Assembly (NCBI GenBank): GCA_003952965.2
Contig: CM025849.1
Span: forward strand, 29,320,464-29,384,463
Reading direction: 5' to 3'
Source of the DNA: Morella rubra
Lineage: Eukaryota; Streptophyta; Magnoliopsida; Fagales; Myricaceae
DNA: 64,000 nt
The notes under the pieces were generated by a model, which was given only the letters and a program-made list of their open reading frames with translations, had not been told where the DNA came from and ran no database searches. Each line of letters starts with the position of its first letter. Position 1 is the stretch's first letter. Made by a program: the position numbers and the translations under genes. Below, piece after piece: positions 47,799 to 61,484 of the stretch.

Positions 47799-48798
47799 NN
47801 NNNNNNNNNNNNNNNNNNNNNNNNNNNNNNNNNNNNNNNNNNNNNNNNNNNNNNNNNNNNNNNNNNNNNNNNNNNNNNNNNNNNNNNNNNNNNNNNNNNN
47901 NNNNNNNNNNNNNNNNNNNNNNNNNNNNNNNNNNNNNNNNNNNNNNNNNNNNNNNNNNNNNNNNNNNNNNNNNNNNNNNNNNNNNNNNNNNNNNNNNNNN
48001 NNNNNNNNNNNNNNNNNNNNNNNNNNNNNNNNNNNNNNNNNNNNNNNNNNNNNNNNNNNNNNNNNNNNNNNNNNNNNNNNNNNNNNNNNNNNNNNNNNNN
48101 NNNNNNNNNNNNNNNNNNNNNNNNNNNNNNNNNNNNNNNNNNNNNNNNNNNNNNNNNNNNNNNNNNNNNNNNNNNNNNNNNNNNNNNNNNNNNNNNNNNN
48201 NNNNNNNNNNNNNNNNNNNNNNNNNNNNNNNNNNNNNNNNNNNNNNNNNNNNNNNNNNNNNNNNNNNNNNNNNNNNNNNNNNNNNNNNNNNNNNNNNNNN
48301 NNNNNNNNNNNNNNNNNNNNNNNNNNNNNNNNNNNNNNNNNNNNNNNNNNNNNNNNNNNNNNNNNNNNNNNNNNNNNNNNNNNNNNNNNNNNNNNNNNNN
48401 NNNNNNNNNNNNNNNNNNNNNNNNNNNNNNNNNNNNNNNNNNNNNNNNNNNNNNNNNNNNNNNNNNNNNNNNNNNNNNNNNNNNNNNNNNNNNNNNNNNN
48501 NNNNNNNNNNNNNNNNNNNNNNNNNNNNNNNNNNNNNNNNNNNNNNNNNNNNNNNNNNNNNNNNNNNNNNNNNNNNNNNNNNNNNNNNNNNNNNNNNNNN
48601 NNNNNNNNNNNNNNNNNNNNNNNNNNNNNNNNNNNNNNNNNNNNNNNNNNNNNNNNNNNNNNNNNNNNNNNNNNNNNNNNNNNNNNNNNNNNNNNNNNNN
48701 NNNNNNNNNNNNNNNNNNNNNNNNNNNNNNNNNNNNNNNNNNNNNNNNNNNNNNNNNNNNNNNNNNNNNNNNNNNNNNNNNNNNNNNNNNNNNNNNNN
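47799..48798. other. Assembly gap of exactly 1,000 N
   Basis: The round number suggests a placeholder of unknown true length. Confidence 0.99.
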
Positions 48799-48903
48799 TG
48801 GTGGCAAAAATGTTAAGTTTCGTCGCTGAAGTTGGGTTTTTAGTGACTAAATGAATTTCGGTACTAATACTTTCGCAGCTGAAGATCAAAATCTGTTGTA
48901 GTG
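48799..48903. mobile_element. One end of a CACTA transposon
   Basis: Read on the minus strand from 48903 it begins CACTACAACAGATTTTGATC and then shows GCTGCGAAAGT and AGCGACGAAAC, the kind of subterminal motif found in small CACTA elements. The body lies in the gap. Confidence 0.55.
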
Positions 48904-48964
48904 AATATTTGAGAAAGAAAATCTTGTTTAATTTCGATAAATTTGAATTTTCAATGGAGTTATT

Positions 48965-49170
48965 AGGGCTGTTCAGTGCCACCAGAAAAATCCGGTGGCA
49001 CCAGCACCAGCATCGGCATCGGGTTGCCGGTACCCGGCTTCACCGATGCCGGTGCCTGTTTAAAGTCTTATAAAAAACTCGGTGCCATTCCCGGTTCTCG
49101 GGATACCCGGCACCGGGTTCTTGGGTACCGGACAGCGGGTTTGTTTTTTTTTTCAATATAAAAAGAAGCC
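48965..49170. mobile_element. hAT-like terminus with GC-rich subterminal repeats
   Basis: Starts TAGGGCTGTTCAGTGCC and continues with repeated GGTGCC/GGCACC and GGTACCGG motifs in both orientations, typical of the ends of some plant hAT families. No matching opposite end was found. Confidence 0.45.
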
Positions 49171-49235
49171 CAAAACGACGTGTTTAGTTTAAAGCCCCCT
49201 CCCTCCCCCACTCCCTTTCATCTTTATTCTTCATA

Positions 49236-49255
49236 CCCCCCCCCCCCCCCCCCCC
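49236..49255. repeat. Homopolymer of 20 C
   Basis: Uninterrupted C20 within a pyrimidine-rich stretch; its length is likely to be unreliable in the assembly. Confidence 0.9.
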
Positions 49256-49379
49256 AATCATCAGGAAGTGTCCCGAAACAGTTGAACTCCGATTCCCCCT
49301 ACGAGTCTGCGACCAGCGCCCCCCAGCCCCCTTGCGAGTCTTCCTCTCTCTCTCTTCTCCCTCTCTCTCCCTGCCGACC

Positions 49380-51000
49380 ACCACGCCTGTGTCACGCCCC
49401 GAACGCTACTCATCGAGGCTAATCGACAGCGCGGAGCATTTCCCACAGGAACACTCCAGCCAACGTACTAAATTCTTGCAGCGGAATTTTTTTTTTTTTT
49501 TTTTTAAAGCAGCCATTAAGCGCATACGGAATTTGGGATCCTATTTCTAGTACTTGCACCTTGATCAATGACTTGAAGTAATTAATTACAAAACAGTCTC
49601 AAAATACAAATTGGTTAAAAATCTTAAACTTTACTAGTCCGAATAACTCATGACCACCACACCACAGAGGCTCATGTCGGCTTTTCGAAAAATTATATCT
49701 AGTTCTTTAGTGAACTAACAAAAGGGAAGAGGGCATTCTCGTCGGTCCCTCTTCTATATTTTCCCACCTGAAATGTTGTCCGGAATGGTACAATTTAAAA
49801 CTGTAAGTCGAAAGACTCAGTAAGGGTTTATATTCAATAAATAAAGGCATGTCTTGCATAAATCATGGATGCATATTGATGCTTGCATATGAATGTGACA
49901 ATGTACTTGTACTTTATCTTGAAAATAAAACATTTTTTGCTTGAAAATATTTCTTTCTTGGTTTGGCTACTTATCACGCTCCATTTACCCCTGAAGTCGG
50001 GGTTGTGCGTTCCCTTCGGAACCGTTCCTCTTTTCCTTGGGAATATGTCATTTGGTTGAGCTAGCCCTTGATGTGGCCCTAGGCATGATTGCTAGACACG
50101 ACCCTTGGAGGTTTACACCTTCTTGCGAGCATCCTTCTGTGTGATTGCACATACCTCGGGAACTACCCATAAATTTATTTTATAACTATTTTTTTTTTAT
50201 ATTGTCTCGGAGTTTGCCTTAGAATATCATCTTCTCGCTTCCCTCGAGGATCCATCTTTTGTACACCGACCGTCTATTTATCCTTACTATTTATAATTAT
50301 TCATTTCTTGCACAAAATAAATCGTAGATGTCATGCTTGATAATGCCGTGCTTGATAATGAGAAATCATAACTCCTCATGCTTTCATTTGCAAAAAACTT
50401 TCTTTTTCATTCAAGAAAAACATGCAAATGCTCGTGTCACGTCATGCTTGATATGCTTATTCATAAATACTCTTCATGCTGTGTATCATTCCAGTTTTTT
50501 TTTTTCGGAAAAACGTAAGCTTCTACTTACAATTTCCACTTACCTCTCCATGAGTTATGTGGCACTGCCTACAAATGATCATACAATTTCATTAGAGTTT
50601 ACAATTAAATAGAACAATCATTCAATCAACTTCAACACATCATACAAAATCACCCACATTTCTTGACTTCCCAATAGTGATCCTACGATGCAAAGTATTA
50701 TCTTAAGGTCACTGAAGCCATAAAACTTGGATTCCAAACTGATCCTTACACTAAGTCATACCATTCAATTCCAGTATTTGGAGCTCGTTTGAATTTGAAG
50801 ACTTACTTCGAAAAATGCAAGCCTGCTGAGACGTCCCCAAGCGCGGTCCAGTGACCTCGTAGACCACACCAAAAATCAATAAACTTCACACAAACAGACC
50901 TACTTAGACCACAATTAACAGCTTTTTCCCTCCAACAAAGATTTTATGTTAAAGTTCATTCCAATTAAGTTACTCCACTAGATTCTAAACTTAAATGAAC
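49380..51000 (-). mobile_element. Possible Gypsy-type LTR-like sequence
   Basis: TGTCACGCCCCGAACG at 49390 and GAAAGACTCAGTAAGGGTTTA near 49810, with repeated CATGCTTGATAATG-like phrases at 50330-50460, remind me of chromovirus LTRs. I could not find the partner repeat, so this is tentative and the fossil would be broken. Confidence 0.3.
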
Positions 51001-54000
51001 AAGTATAACTACAAGAAAATCAAATGTCCCATGCAAAATTTGTTCAAACCACTTCATAATAAGTTCCTAGGTATCTACGCTGCTGCCTCCGCTCCTGGCC
51101 TGGCGAGCCACTTTCTTACTCCCCATTCCCCCGTATTCTAAGCACGCTCTAAAATCACCACCTACGCTATTAACACTTATAGATTTTATTTTTCCTTTGC
51201 CCCTCAACCTCGAACTTGAAAAATTTCAATCACGAAGCCCCTTCCATCCGTTAAACCATTATGTATTGTAATCTCTTATTATAATTAGAGTAATTTGATC
51301 CATCAGGAAGAGACCGTCAGCAAACCGAATGAAATGGCTGCATTACTCACTGCAAACCGGATTGCCATGAAGAATGGCACCGTGGCGGCATTATATATGC
51401 TGACGAAACCGAATATCCCCATTACAATAATATTTAAAGTTTAGACTCCTAAGTATCTGCCAATCTCTCATACACCTGTCTCACACTTTAAGTTCTTAAA
51501 GTCGTAAATTTTTGATCACGAGTTATAAAAAGAAAGTTGTCTTAATACTCCTAAAAAATGCTTTGGAGATTTTGTACATAATGAAAGATTTCTTTCATTA
51601 TTTTTTCCTTATTTAAGTAGAGAGTCTTATACTCACCTTGCAGAGTCCTTTCCATGTCAATGAAGTAATCACCTCACAGAGCAGTTTAATTATAACAATA
51701 AATATGTGCAGTTACAATCAATCTCTCAAATATTGGCTCGGTATCATGTTGAACACTCTTCGCTGCATAGGCGTCTTGAAAGTTCAGCATGCTCATAGGA
51801 CAACAATAATCTTCTTTAACCTTCCATCCTCCAGTAACAACCACATCCACGTCATTCCTCCATTTCTATGTCACTCAACAAATTTCATCCCATAGACTAT
51901 TAAGACATCCCCATAAATCCCTCTCACGAAGCCAACCATTCCTTTCATGAATTATCTCAGTCTTTATACAACTCCAATTCAAGTGTATTCAGATAAATAA
52001 TAACTGCTGATCTCAATGCTTCTGCCAGCAACTAATCTGCATTTAAACCCCACAGTTTTTCACTCTTTTGGACTTCAAAATCAGAACCCAGTGATGTCAA
52101 TTTTAATTATACCTTCCGTGTGCATATTATCTCTTAAGGAATTCCAAAAATAAATTATCTCAGGACAACCCAAACGGGCTTGTTCGAGTGTTTGCTTATT
52201 GGATATAATATAGTATAACCCTACTTAAACAAACATCAATGCTGCACACCAAAATGAAATAATCGACGCACTTACCTCACAACTCTTGGTACCGATTCAG
52301 AACCTCTTTCTATGATCTCAGTATGTTATATCTATATAAGCAACTAGTCTAGTCTTCATATAGAGTGGAAAGCAATATGTATGTGCGACAAAAGAATAAA
52401 TCTCTAGTCAGACGTATCGATATCAGTGAACCCACATGTTTTTTATTTTCAAAAAGTTAAGCAATATTTATTAACTTTACCCCATATAATATAACACATT
52501 TAATTTAATGCCTCCAACAACAAGGGCGAATGAAATAAACCTAAACAAACTACCCCACCAACCACCCAACCTTTTTTTTAATTTCTGTAAATCTAAATCT
52601 CCTCATGAGAGAGAGGAATTGTAAACTATAAGACAATGAGGTTGAATTTTGCATAGGCGTATTTACTGTGTGTTATTGTCCCGCATAAGACCTGTTATTC
52701 TTCTATCCCATTTAATACCTTTATCTCATTATACTCCTCTCGATGCTTCTTTTTACATTTGTCAATTCGTTATCCTTACTTCTATGTCCCTATGGCCCTA
52801 TCTATCTTCTTTCTTAGTAGAAGCCTAAAATTCGGAGTTAAAGAATATAAGGGAGTTAATAGAAAAGAGTTTTTCCATGTGATCATACAGCCAAGATTTT
52901 GTTAGTATCCTCTTCTCGGCCTAAACTAGTGGGTTGTCTCCCTAGTCTCACGAGCGCCTAAGATCATAGCTAGGGTTTTCATACTAAATTTACAGAATGA
53001 GCGTATCGAGCCATAGTGCTTACCAAAATTTAAGTAGTTCCAGAGAATAGTTAGCCATTAAGAGTGAGGAGAGTGACATATTCTCCACAAAAAACGAAGT
53101 ACGACGACTTCGGTAAGCGTGATATAGAGGAGAGTGAGACTAGAACAAGTCACTATAAAACACATAGGGCGCCTATTGAGTGATTGATAATTGCTCAAAG
53201 AAATAAAGAGACCAAGTGACAGATCGCCCACGTTATAAACTACCTCATACTTTCTTTACTACTCGAAGTGACATTTTTTCGCGAACCGATCAAACTTCAA
53301 TCATCACCGCTCACGCACACTTGTATTATTTCAGTTTTAATTTTTCCCCCCACAAAAAGTAACATATGTACTTTCCTTTCTGTATTTTTTCGTTATTTCG
53401 TTCGTAAATCTACCATATAAAATTTCAAATCATTCCTCAGCCATCCCTATTTTAACCCCTAATCTTCATCCGTCACACACAATCAAAGGTAAGCCCTAAT
53501 TATATTCTCTCACCTTTCCACAATTCTCGGGATCGGTAATAATAACGAACATGAATAGAATTATGACAAGTATTCAAAAATTGTCGAATAAAGGCATTAC
53601 TGACTCAATAAGTTGATACAAACTTGACATAATCAAATTCAATTGAATATGGATAATATAATGAGCGTGGTGAGCCTATAATAGTAATCGAACACATCTA
53701 ATTAATTCCCCAATTAATAGTCTGAACCTAAACTTAACTTTGGCCAAATAACGATATTAAACATATATAAACAAACCATGATAGAACTATCAAATCAGAT
53801 CAGCCTACTCACGTTAGGAGGCAAACGTGCAAGCCTAAATAAATCTGTCTGGAGAACGCTTTATATACCCGCCCCAATTTAAACATAGTCACTTTACTTA
53901 CCAATTAATCATAAAGTGAATCAATTGAAAATTATGTAGCCAGCTTAACCCAAAGTACCTAAGCACGAGCCAAATGGTACTTCATCTAAAAAATGTCGTT

Positions 54001-57000
54001 AATATAGCCAAATGGGAATTATGGATAACAATGTTATTTGTATGTATCTAACACCCCCGTATGCCCAGACTCCCATTTTCGGACCTCCATTTCCCCATGC
54101 TGTACGTATTCCGAGAATGTATGTCCCCGATGTCATCATCCTCCGTGCGCCAAGTCCAAGGATCTTTGAGATCTCGTTTTAAGGTAAATGGTTAAAATCA
54201 CATGGAATTTGTAAATTTATATAATTCTAAAATGTAAAATTGAGGACTATAATTATTGTCTACAACAAAGCCTTATCATTATTTGCCCTGACATATTTGC
54301 CATTTGTTGTTTTTTAGGGTCGTTGTAAAAATATGTAGATTAAAAGTTGGGAGGAGAATGGTTTTTTAAGTTTGAAATATATATACCTAAGAAAACAATA
54401 ATAAAAATGAGCAATAAAAATTGATTTTTTATAGGTATAGAACCCATCTTTACGAATTTTGTTAAAAATTTTTATTTGTTCTAGTTGATAATATTTTTAT
54501 AATAAAAATACTATAAATTACTTACATTGTCGAATGTTTGCCACATTTGCTTGTTTGTTTTTATGGTTTGTATTTAAATAATTTGGAAGTTAAAGAAAAC
54601 AAGTAAAAATAAAATTTTTTTAGAGTTTTTAGATTTTTAAATTATTAAAATTTGTTATTTTGATCCTAATATTAGACCCTAAATGATGTTTTCTATTGTT
54701 TTTGTTGTTGGGGTTTGAAATAACTAATTATGTAATAGGTAAGAGAAGTTTGAAATTAAATATGCAATATCAAATAATATTTTATAAAGTTATCTGGCGA
54801 TATAAAATTGTGTAAAGTGGATGCCAGTTGATATTAATAATCAAATTATAATGGAGACTCAAATATGAGCGTATATATAATATTATCATAATATTAAATA
54901 AAGTCATGTTTATATACAACCTTAATCAAATTGGTAAAGTAATTAAATATTCCTTTTTTGATTTAAATCAAACCGTAAACATCGCCTTCCTGTAAAAGCT
55001 ATTTGGACGTAATTTATTCCTTATACGAGTGTAAATCTACCTGTTCTTGAAGCATCACCAACAGGTATCTGAATAGTTTTCGCTAAAATATGACATCGAG
55101 TCGCTCCATATAATTCGTTCTCCACTATCACCCACCTTTGAGAACATTTTCTTCTAATCTCCCGAATCCTCATCAGAAATTTGATATCTTACTGACAAAA
55201 CCTGCCTTAAGCTGTCTTCAATGCTCCTTGTCCAGTTGCGCTTTGCGGTGCGAATTTAGAATGTTCCTCTTCTTTGTTGCCCATTGCTACTTCCTTCTTG
55301 TGCACTAATCGCGAGAGTGCTCGTCTTTCGACTCAACCAGCCCTTTTTTCATGTTATTGACGATTTTTCTAAAAATCAAATATTTTCCCATAACTCCAAG
55401 AGCGAGTGGCCCTATGCGCTCTCTGAGCACCTCACCACTCCGCCATCAATGCTTCCTCACCCACGTGTCCTGTTCCGCTTCATGCAGAATTTTGGCCTGC
55501 CAGTCTAAACATTTGGCTGCTTCTAAACTCGCAACAACTCTCTTACACCAGATCTCTTTCATTTCCTAAGCCAGCTTCTTCAAATCTGCCCTCCTATATG
55601 TCCAATGCCCTATCAGCCTTATTGCAGTTCTAAGCGTGGGCTTTTGGCCTTGATAGTCGACATCCAGATACGACTATGTGAGTTCAAATCAGTTTTGATG
55701 CACCAGCGGTTTTGGTTGAGGGCTCCCCCAATCTATATCTCGCCCGCGGAACTTCCTGAGACAGGGGGTCCATATGGCGTGGATAGTAACACGTCCTAAG
55801 GTCCCCAACATATTCCGACTTCTCCCTCCCGCCCCAACAACTAATCCCCCAATCCGCGCCAAAACTGAACATCCAAACTAAATTGCCAAAATTAATCCTT
55901 GCTGTAAAAATCACCCAGCTCTTTCTCTCTTCTGTGAAAATCACACTGTTACGTTAGGAAGGCATCCGATCCGCTGTTCCTGCGAAGAACTGCCCACATA
56001 ACAAATCCCAAGACACAATCAATACCAGAAACATAAGTAGGATTAAACCTAACCTGAATACCTATATTAGACATTCAACACATATCAACAAATAGCCAAA
56101 GATAGAATTTAGAAATTAGAATATATATCTAGTAAACTTACATAAAAATTTCTCTCGCTCCTAATCACTTGTGGTTATTCGCAATATACCTCACCCATCT
56201 CCACTTGATTTGAAGTTGAGTAGAATTCCACTCTTTTGACATAGCATTCTTCATGCAGGATATTTATATTGCCGGCGCTATATCCATTTATTCTACCTAT
56301 TCTAACCAACTATGTACGAATTATGCCATAATAAGTATTCATTATGACAAAAAACAATATCAAAAGTAAAGAATCAGTAGAGGATTTGAGTGTGTCTAAA
56401 TTTAAGCTTTATCATGTGCAAAGATCTGTGTGGCCAATGAATTGCTGTTTACATTCTCGACTTGGACACAGCCCCCGATGCCTCTGAGAAAGTCACCGGG
56501 CGGCGAGCGGTCTGACGCTTGAATAGTCACGTATGGGGTCACAGTCAAACTTTGATTCGTATTTCTTGAACACGTAACGTTTTATCTTCGCTCGCTCTTT
56601 ATGTCCGAAAAAGTATTTTTAAGGAAGTACCAATGAAAATCCACTTAAATAATATATATAGAAATATTCTCTTGAAGACAAACGATTGTTGCTTAGTTGA
56701 GAGTCACTTACCATAAATGCTTCGCTTGGTGAAAAACAGAATCGCATAATCCTTCAACTATTCTTATGTTAGTTGATAATTTATATCCTAGGGATGAAAG
56801 AATGGTTTGCCTGCTTTTCTCGTTCTGTCATTCAAACAATCATGGCACTTTACCTGCGTACAATACTTCTTAGGGAAACTTCCCTCTTAATCAAATATAT
56901 CGCGGGAATGCCGTAGCACGATTTTATAAATGTCCCCGAGTGTGTTCTCGTAGCCAGATTCCAAGTACCAAATCATAATATGAAATGCTCTGTAGCCCAA

Positions 57001-57200
57001 AACTGTAACCATCCTTATCAAATAATCCTTCATAACAGGTGTAAATGAAGCAAATCTGTCGAAGTGTCGCTCACATAGTTACCCGTAAAAATCTATTTTA
57101 TCGAATAAATGTAGTTGACAATAATGAGGAGTGTAATAAACGCCGGTGCGGTTGGAATATTAATGTTAAGAAGTATAACTTTGTTTTTAGCCGTCCTACA
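51001..57200. other. Long stretch without recognised genes, probably decayed transposon DNA
   Basis: About 6 kb of AT-rich sequence with stops in all frames. The open stretches at 55284-55799 are short and match nothing I know. Part may be the 3' portion of the CACTA element that follows. I see no RNA gene. Confidence 0.45.
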
Positions 57201-58129
57201 ATAAAAAATGTATAATTTTTACGAATATTTAATCATGACCACACGCCGATTCGCAGTTTATAGTTACTCTTATTTCTGCAAGAGTTAAACATCGACCAAC
57301 TGGTGATAAAACTATGGAGATCGCAAGTTCAACCCTCGGACCAACATTCAAATCTTCGTCGATAGAGTGGCAACAATGGAAGACACTCCTCCACACTCTC
57401 CCTCCGGGATATGCACCGATAGTTTCCCGGAGGACCCGGACCCAAGACTCTTCTCCAAACTGACTCACGTGTCCTACCTTGCCCACGTTTAGAAGCTGAT
57501 GTCGGCTACATAAAATAAAATTAACAAAGTTAGTCGTCGGTTAACTTAAAAATTAAATATAACTTAGAATAATTTCTTACATGCACAACTACTAGGACAA
57601 GCTGGCGTGCCTTGACTCATGCCTTCATTCACTCTCGTAGAAGGACGCTCGGCGTAGGACTCGGGAGACTCATACTATGCAACTGACGTAGAAGTAACTG
57701 AAGAAAATTCTCGTCCACGCTTCATTCACCAAGAAGCTGTGACATAACAAAATAAACGATAAATGGTATAGACAGTAACAGTAAGTAAAAAGTTCAGCAA
57801 ACATCAACATTAGAAAGAAAAATATACATGAAAGAATTATTAATCAGAATCTGATTCTAGCACGTTATCGCCGATGCCTCATCCTCAGTAGTCGCTATCA
57901 CTTTCGAATCTTCTCCTCTACCACTTTCTTTTCTTTTCAAATTTCTGTTTCATCCCCCTCTGAAACATCGTAACTATCTATACGTCTTTTTTTCGCCCGA
58001 TCAATTGCCTCAGAAGCTTAATATTTGGCACAACGTCATCCCTCCGAGTGGATTAAGATTAACTGTCAGAAGTCTATAAACAAGTCAATTGCATTCCTCT
58101 TGATACGCTTCATTCGCGATGGCTGCTCC

Positions 58130-58990
58130 TGATTCAATGTTTACATCAACTTCACCATCCGGATCCAGGGAACATGTCATATGCATTTCTACACGACAAC
58201 TTCTGCGCGACTCGCCATGTAATCCATGCAGATTATCAACTAGATAAAAAACACTTGACTTGCTTGATTAGCCAAAACAAATGGATCTTCTAAGTACCAC
58301 AGTCGGGAAGTGTTTATGCTCTTAAAGTTCTCATCGATACGAATTCCACGGTGATCTCCGACGTCCCACCAATCACACTTAAATAAATATACAGTATTTC
58401 CCCGCAAGTATTGCATGGCATAAATGTCTACAAGCCTTCTGTAAAATTCTATTGATTTCCCTCATGTGATCCCGGTACTACAATACCACTGTTCTGAGTT
58501 CTCCGACGTTCTTCCCGTTGTACTGTATGATATCTACATCCGTTCATAACACATGCAGAATAAACGCATCACTCGTGTATCAGGCCCACGTGCCAATGAA
58601 TACAATTCATCGATCGATGTACATGGATTTTGAGAACGTAATTTTTGAACCTACAACAATATATTAGAAGGTCATTAAAAACAAAGACACGAATTTAATT
58701 TGAATTATTTGTCAATAACACTTACTCGCCCTAAGAACCAATCCAGGAAATTGTTCCTCATGCATACGAGAAATGTTACCAACTCCTTGCGCGCGAAGTT
58801 CGTCCATGTGTTCACTGTAATGATAAGGTTAATCAACGTCTGTATATTATAGAAAACCTATGAAATTTTATTTTACTTACTCTAAGTAGTTGCTGATGCC
58901 TTTGCAATTGTTCAGCACAAACCACCGAGCTTTCTTGAACTCTGTTCGGTCTATGTCATGTCCTTTTTAGCCCCTAGCAATCTAATTCTC
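58130..58990 (-). pseudogene. DUF4216-like part of the CACTA transposase
   Basis: Readable pieces include RTEFKKARWFVLNNCKGISN (about 58955-58890), EHMDELRAQGVGNISRMHEE (about 58815-58755), VFYLVDNLHGESRRSCR-like sequence and MHMTCSLDPDGEVDVNIESG (about 58185-58140). These are features of the domain that follows TNP2 in plant CACTA proteins. Stops interrupt the frame, and an intron may lie at about 58875-58825. Confidence 0.75.
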
Positions 58991-59033
58991 TGAGTGAACA
59001 CATCCAATGACCTTTCTGGTATCTCCATCGCCG

Positions 59034-59273
59034 TCAGAATCGTAGTTTCGATCTCTGATTAAACACTGTTTCGACCCCTCGGAGGTATTGGGAACAAAAT
59101 GTCGAACACTCATTCTCAATATACGCTTCTGCAATCGACCCTTCGGGACGAGACTTATTTTTCACATTCCGTTTCGAGCGACCCATCAACCGTTCAACTG
59201 GATACATCCATCTATATTGTACTGGTCCAGCAAGCATTGCTTCGCGCGGTAAGTGGACCGCCAAATGCATCAT
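59034..59273 (-). pseudogene. DUF4218-like C-terminal part of the TNP2 transposase
   Basis: MMHLAVHLPREAMLAGPVQY, RWMYPVERLMGRSKRNVKNK and RPEGSIAEAYIENE are the hallmark of this domain. A stop follows at 59034. The sequence just upstream, to about 59500, is readable TNP2 in other frames, for example FPPFFYNNDA and MSEDIGIILCKLEMIFP. Confidence 0.88.
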
Positions 59274-59539
59274 TATTGTAAAAAAAGCGGGGAAAAATCA
59301 TTTCCAACTTGCATAAAATTATCCCGATATCTTCTGACATCCTCTGCAATACAGAAATCTTCAACGTACGAGAACACAACTCTCAAAAAACAAACATAAT
59401 TCAGTCACTGCGCCACACACGTCTTCCTTCAACAACCCTCGGATCATCACTAAAGAACCCTCTGCAAGAACACATGACAATCATGACTTTTCATTCCAGA
59501 AACCTTCAACTCATCTAGATTCACACAATGTGAAATCTC

Positions 59540-60765
59540 AAGCATAACCATCGGGGAACCTCACATCTTTTAACCACTCACAGCCCTCCTTCGCTCTTCC
59601 CGAATTAAAGTACACCGCTTGAGGCATCAATTCAACCCGACCGTCATGCACCAAGTGCAAGTCTTTTTGACCCCCATTTCAGCTAAATCTCTACGTGCAC
59701 CCGCTGAATCTCTGGTCTTGAACTCGATATTCATCACCGTCCCAATCACGTTGTCACATATGTTCTTCTCGATGTGCATCACGTCCAAGTTATGCCGTAA
59801 CCCTAATGTACTCCAATACGGCAGTTGGAAAAATATGCTCTTCTTCGTCCAATTCAAACGTTCCGACGATTGTTTCTTCTTTCCCCTATTCTTCCCTGAC
59901 GCTTTACCAAAGATAGTCTCCCCGACATGCGTCAATTGTTCCAATATGTCCTCACCAGTTAACTCCTCAGGCGGAAGTCTATGTTCTTCTTTCCCATCGA
60001 ACGTATCCACATCATATCTCCATGCATGCCCCGGTGTCAAATATCTCCTATGACCCATATAACACATTCTTCTCCCGTGCTTCAACCACTTATAGTCAGT
60101 GTCTAAATTACACGTTGGACATGCCAACTTCCCTTTGGTACTCCATCCAGATAAATTGGCATATGCTGGAAAATCATTTATGGTCCACATCAAAGCTGCA
60201 TGCATCTTAAATGTCGTCCCATCTGAAGCGTCATGTGTCTCAACTCCATCTTCCCATAGTTGTTTCAACTCTTCCACTAAGGGTCGAAGATATACATCTA
60301 TATCATTTCCCGGTGACTTTCGACCCGGAATCAAAGAGTCATTAGTGAAAATGGGACCTTCATACACCTCCATGGGGGTAAATTATATGGAAACACAACG
60401 ACCGGCCAAATACTGTACGCATTGCTCATGTTTCCGAACGGATTAAACCCGTCAGAAGCAAGACCAAGGCGGACGTTGCGGGCATCTTGAGCAAACCAAT
60501 CGTGGTCCTTATCAAAATTCTTCCAAACCAATGAATCTGCAGGATGCCTCAAACTCTCCCCATCATCGACCCGTTTTTCCTTATGCCATCTCATGTCAAT
60601 TGCTACATCTTTTGTGGTAAACAAACGTTTAAGTCTAGGGATTAAAGGGAAATGACGCAACACTTTTCTGGGAATTCGATTGCGCAAATCATTTTCGAAT
60701 TTCCACCGAGACACCCCACATATCGGACATCTGTCTAACTCACTGTTTTCCTTCCAAAACAACAC
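59540..60765 (-). pseudogene. TNP2-type CACTA transposase core
   Basis: Two overlapping frames. 60765-60331 has CPICGVSRWKFEND, LRHPADSLVWKNFD and RNVRLGLASDGFNPFGNMSN. 60373-59627 has SPGNDIDVYLRPLVEELKQL, MWTINDFPAYANLSGWSTKG, CPTCN, and LGLRHNLDVMHIEKNICDN. These are the core signatures of plant TNP2 proteins, including conserved DG and H/D residues of the DDE-like catalytic region. A single missing T near 60331 (MTL instead of MTLLIPG) separates the frames; in addition the junction with the N-terminal part at about 60785 is shifted. Decayed but recent enough to read easily. Confidence 0.93.
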
Positions 60766-61460
60766 ACAATCATTCTGACATGCATGGATTTATCATAACT
60801 AAACCCAAGATCCTTTCGCAATTGTTTCGCCTCGTAATACGATCCCGGTAACGTCTCCCCCTCTGGCAATGCCTCCTTAATCAATTGTAATACCATATCA
60901 AATGCCTTAACCGACAACTTATTCTCCGACTTCACATGCAACAACCGGACCGTAAATGACAACTTACTAAACTTGGTACATCCAGGATACAATTCATGTT
61001 CTGCCTCTTCCCATAATTTATTAAGTGGTGTCGAAGCCTTCGGTCCCCAAGTGGGGGTTTCCTTAATATTAGGGTTCTCCGTTTCAACCCTTGCCGCCCC
61101 ACCATCTAATCCGGCACGAACATCGGTTAACATTTCCTCCATTCTATCAGAGTTATCTCCCTCTAAATCATCATCACTATATGGTAAGCTCGCACCGGAC
61201 TCTTGACTCAACTTTGAAGTAAGTTGAATACCCTCCCCGTGAAACACCCATGACTTATAGCTCACATCAAACCCATTAATGTATATATGATCTTCCATTT
61301 TATCCAACACTTGAAACACTACATTTCTGCACTTCCGACACGGACATCTGATCTGACCCCGAGAGTCTACACAACAAGCAGCCATACCGACAAACCCACG
61401 GACCCCCTCCGCATACTTTTCACCAAACCGATTTTTCTCGTAAACCCAACTTTTATCCAT
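60735..61460 (-). pseudogene. N-terminal part of the CACTA transposase (transposase-associated domain)
   Basis: From Met at 61460: MDKSWVYEKNRFGEKYAEGV, RGQIRCPCRKCRNVVFQ, then INGFDVSYKSWVFHGEG, the Transposase-associated domain (Pfam 13963 type) with its zinc-binding CxC...C arrangement. An acidic linker (DDDLEGDNSDRMEEM) follows, then LYPGCTKFSKLSF and LPGSYYEAKQLRKDLGFSYD. The frame then leaves the family pattern at about 60785, where the continuation HACQNDCVLFWKEN lies in another frame. Confidence 0.92.
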
Positions 61461-61484
61461 CGCCACCAATCTAAAAAAATACAC

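Noticed and set aside
47747-48982. Long open frames across the gap
   Set aside because: They consist almost wholly of N and have no meaning.
57270-57480. Possible SINE with box A/B-like motifs (CAACTGGTGA, AAGTTCAACCC)
   Set aside because: The same bases lie in an open minus-strand frame next to the CACTA genes, no A-rich tail or flanking duplication was seen, and box-like matches this short occur by chance.
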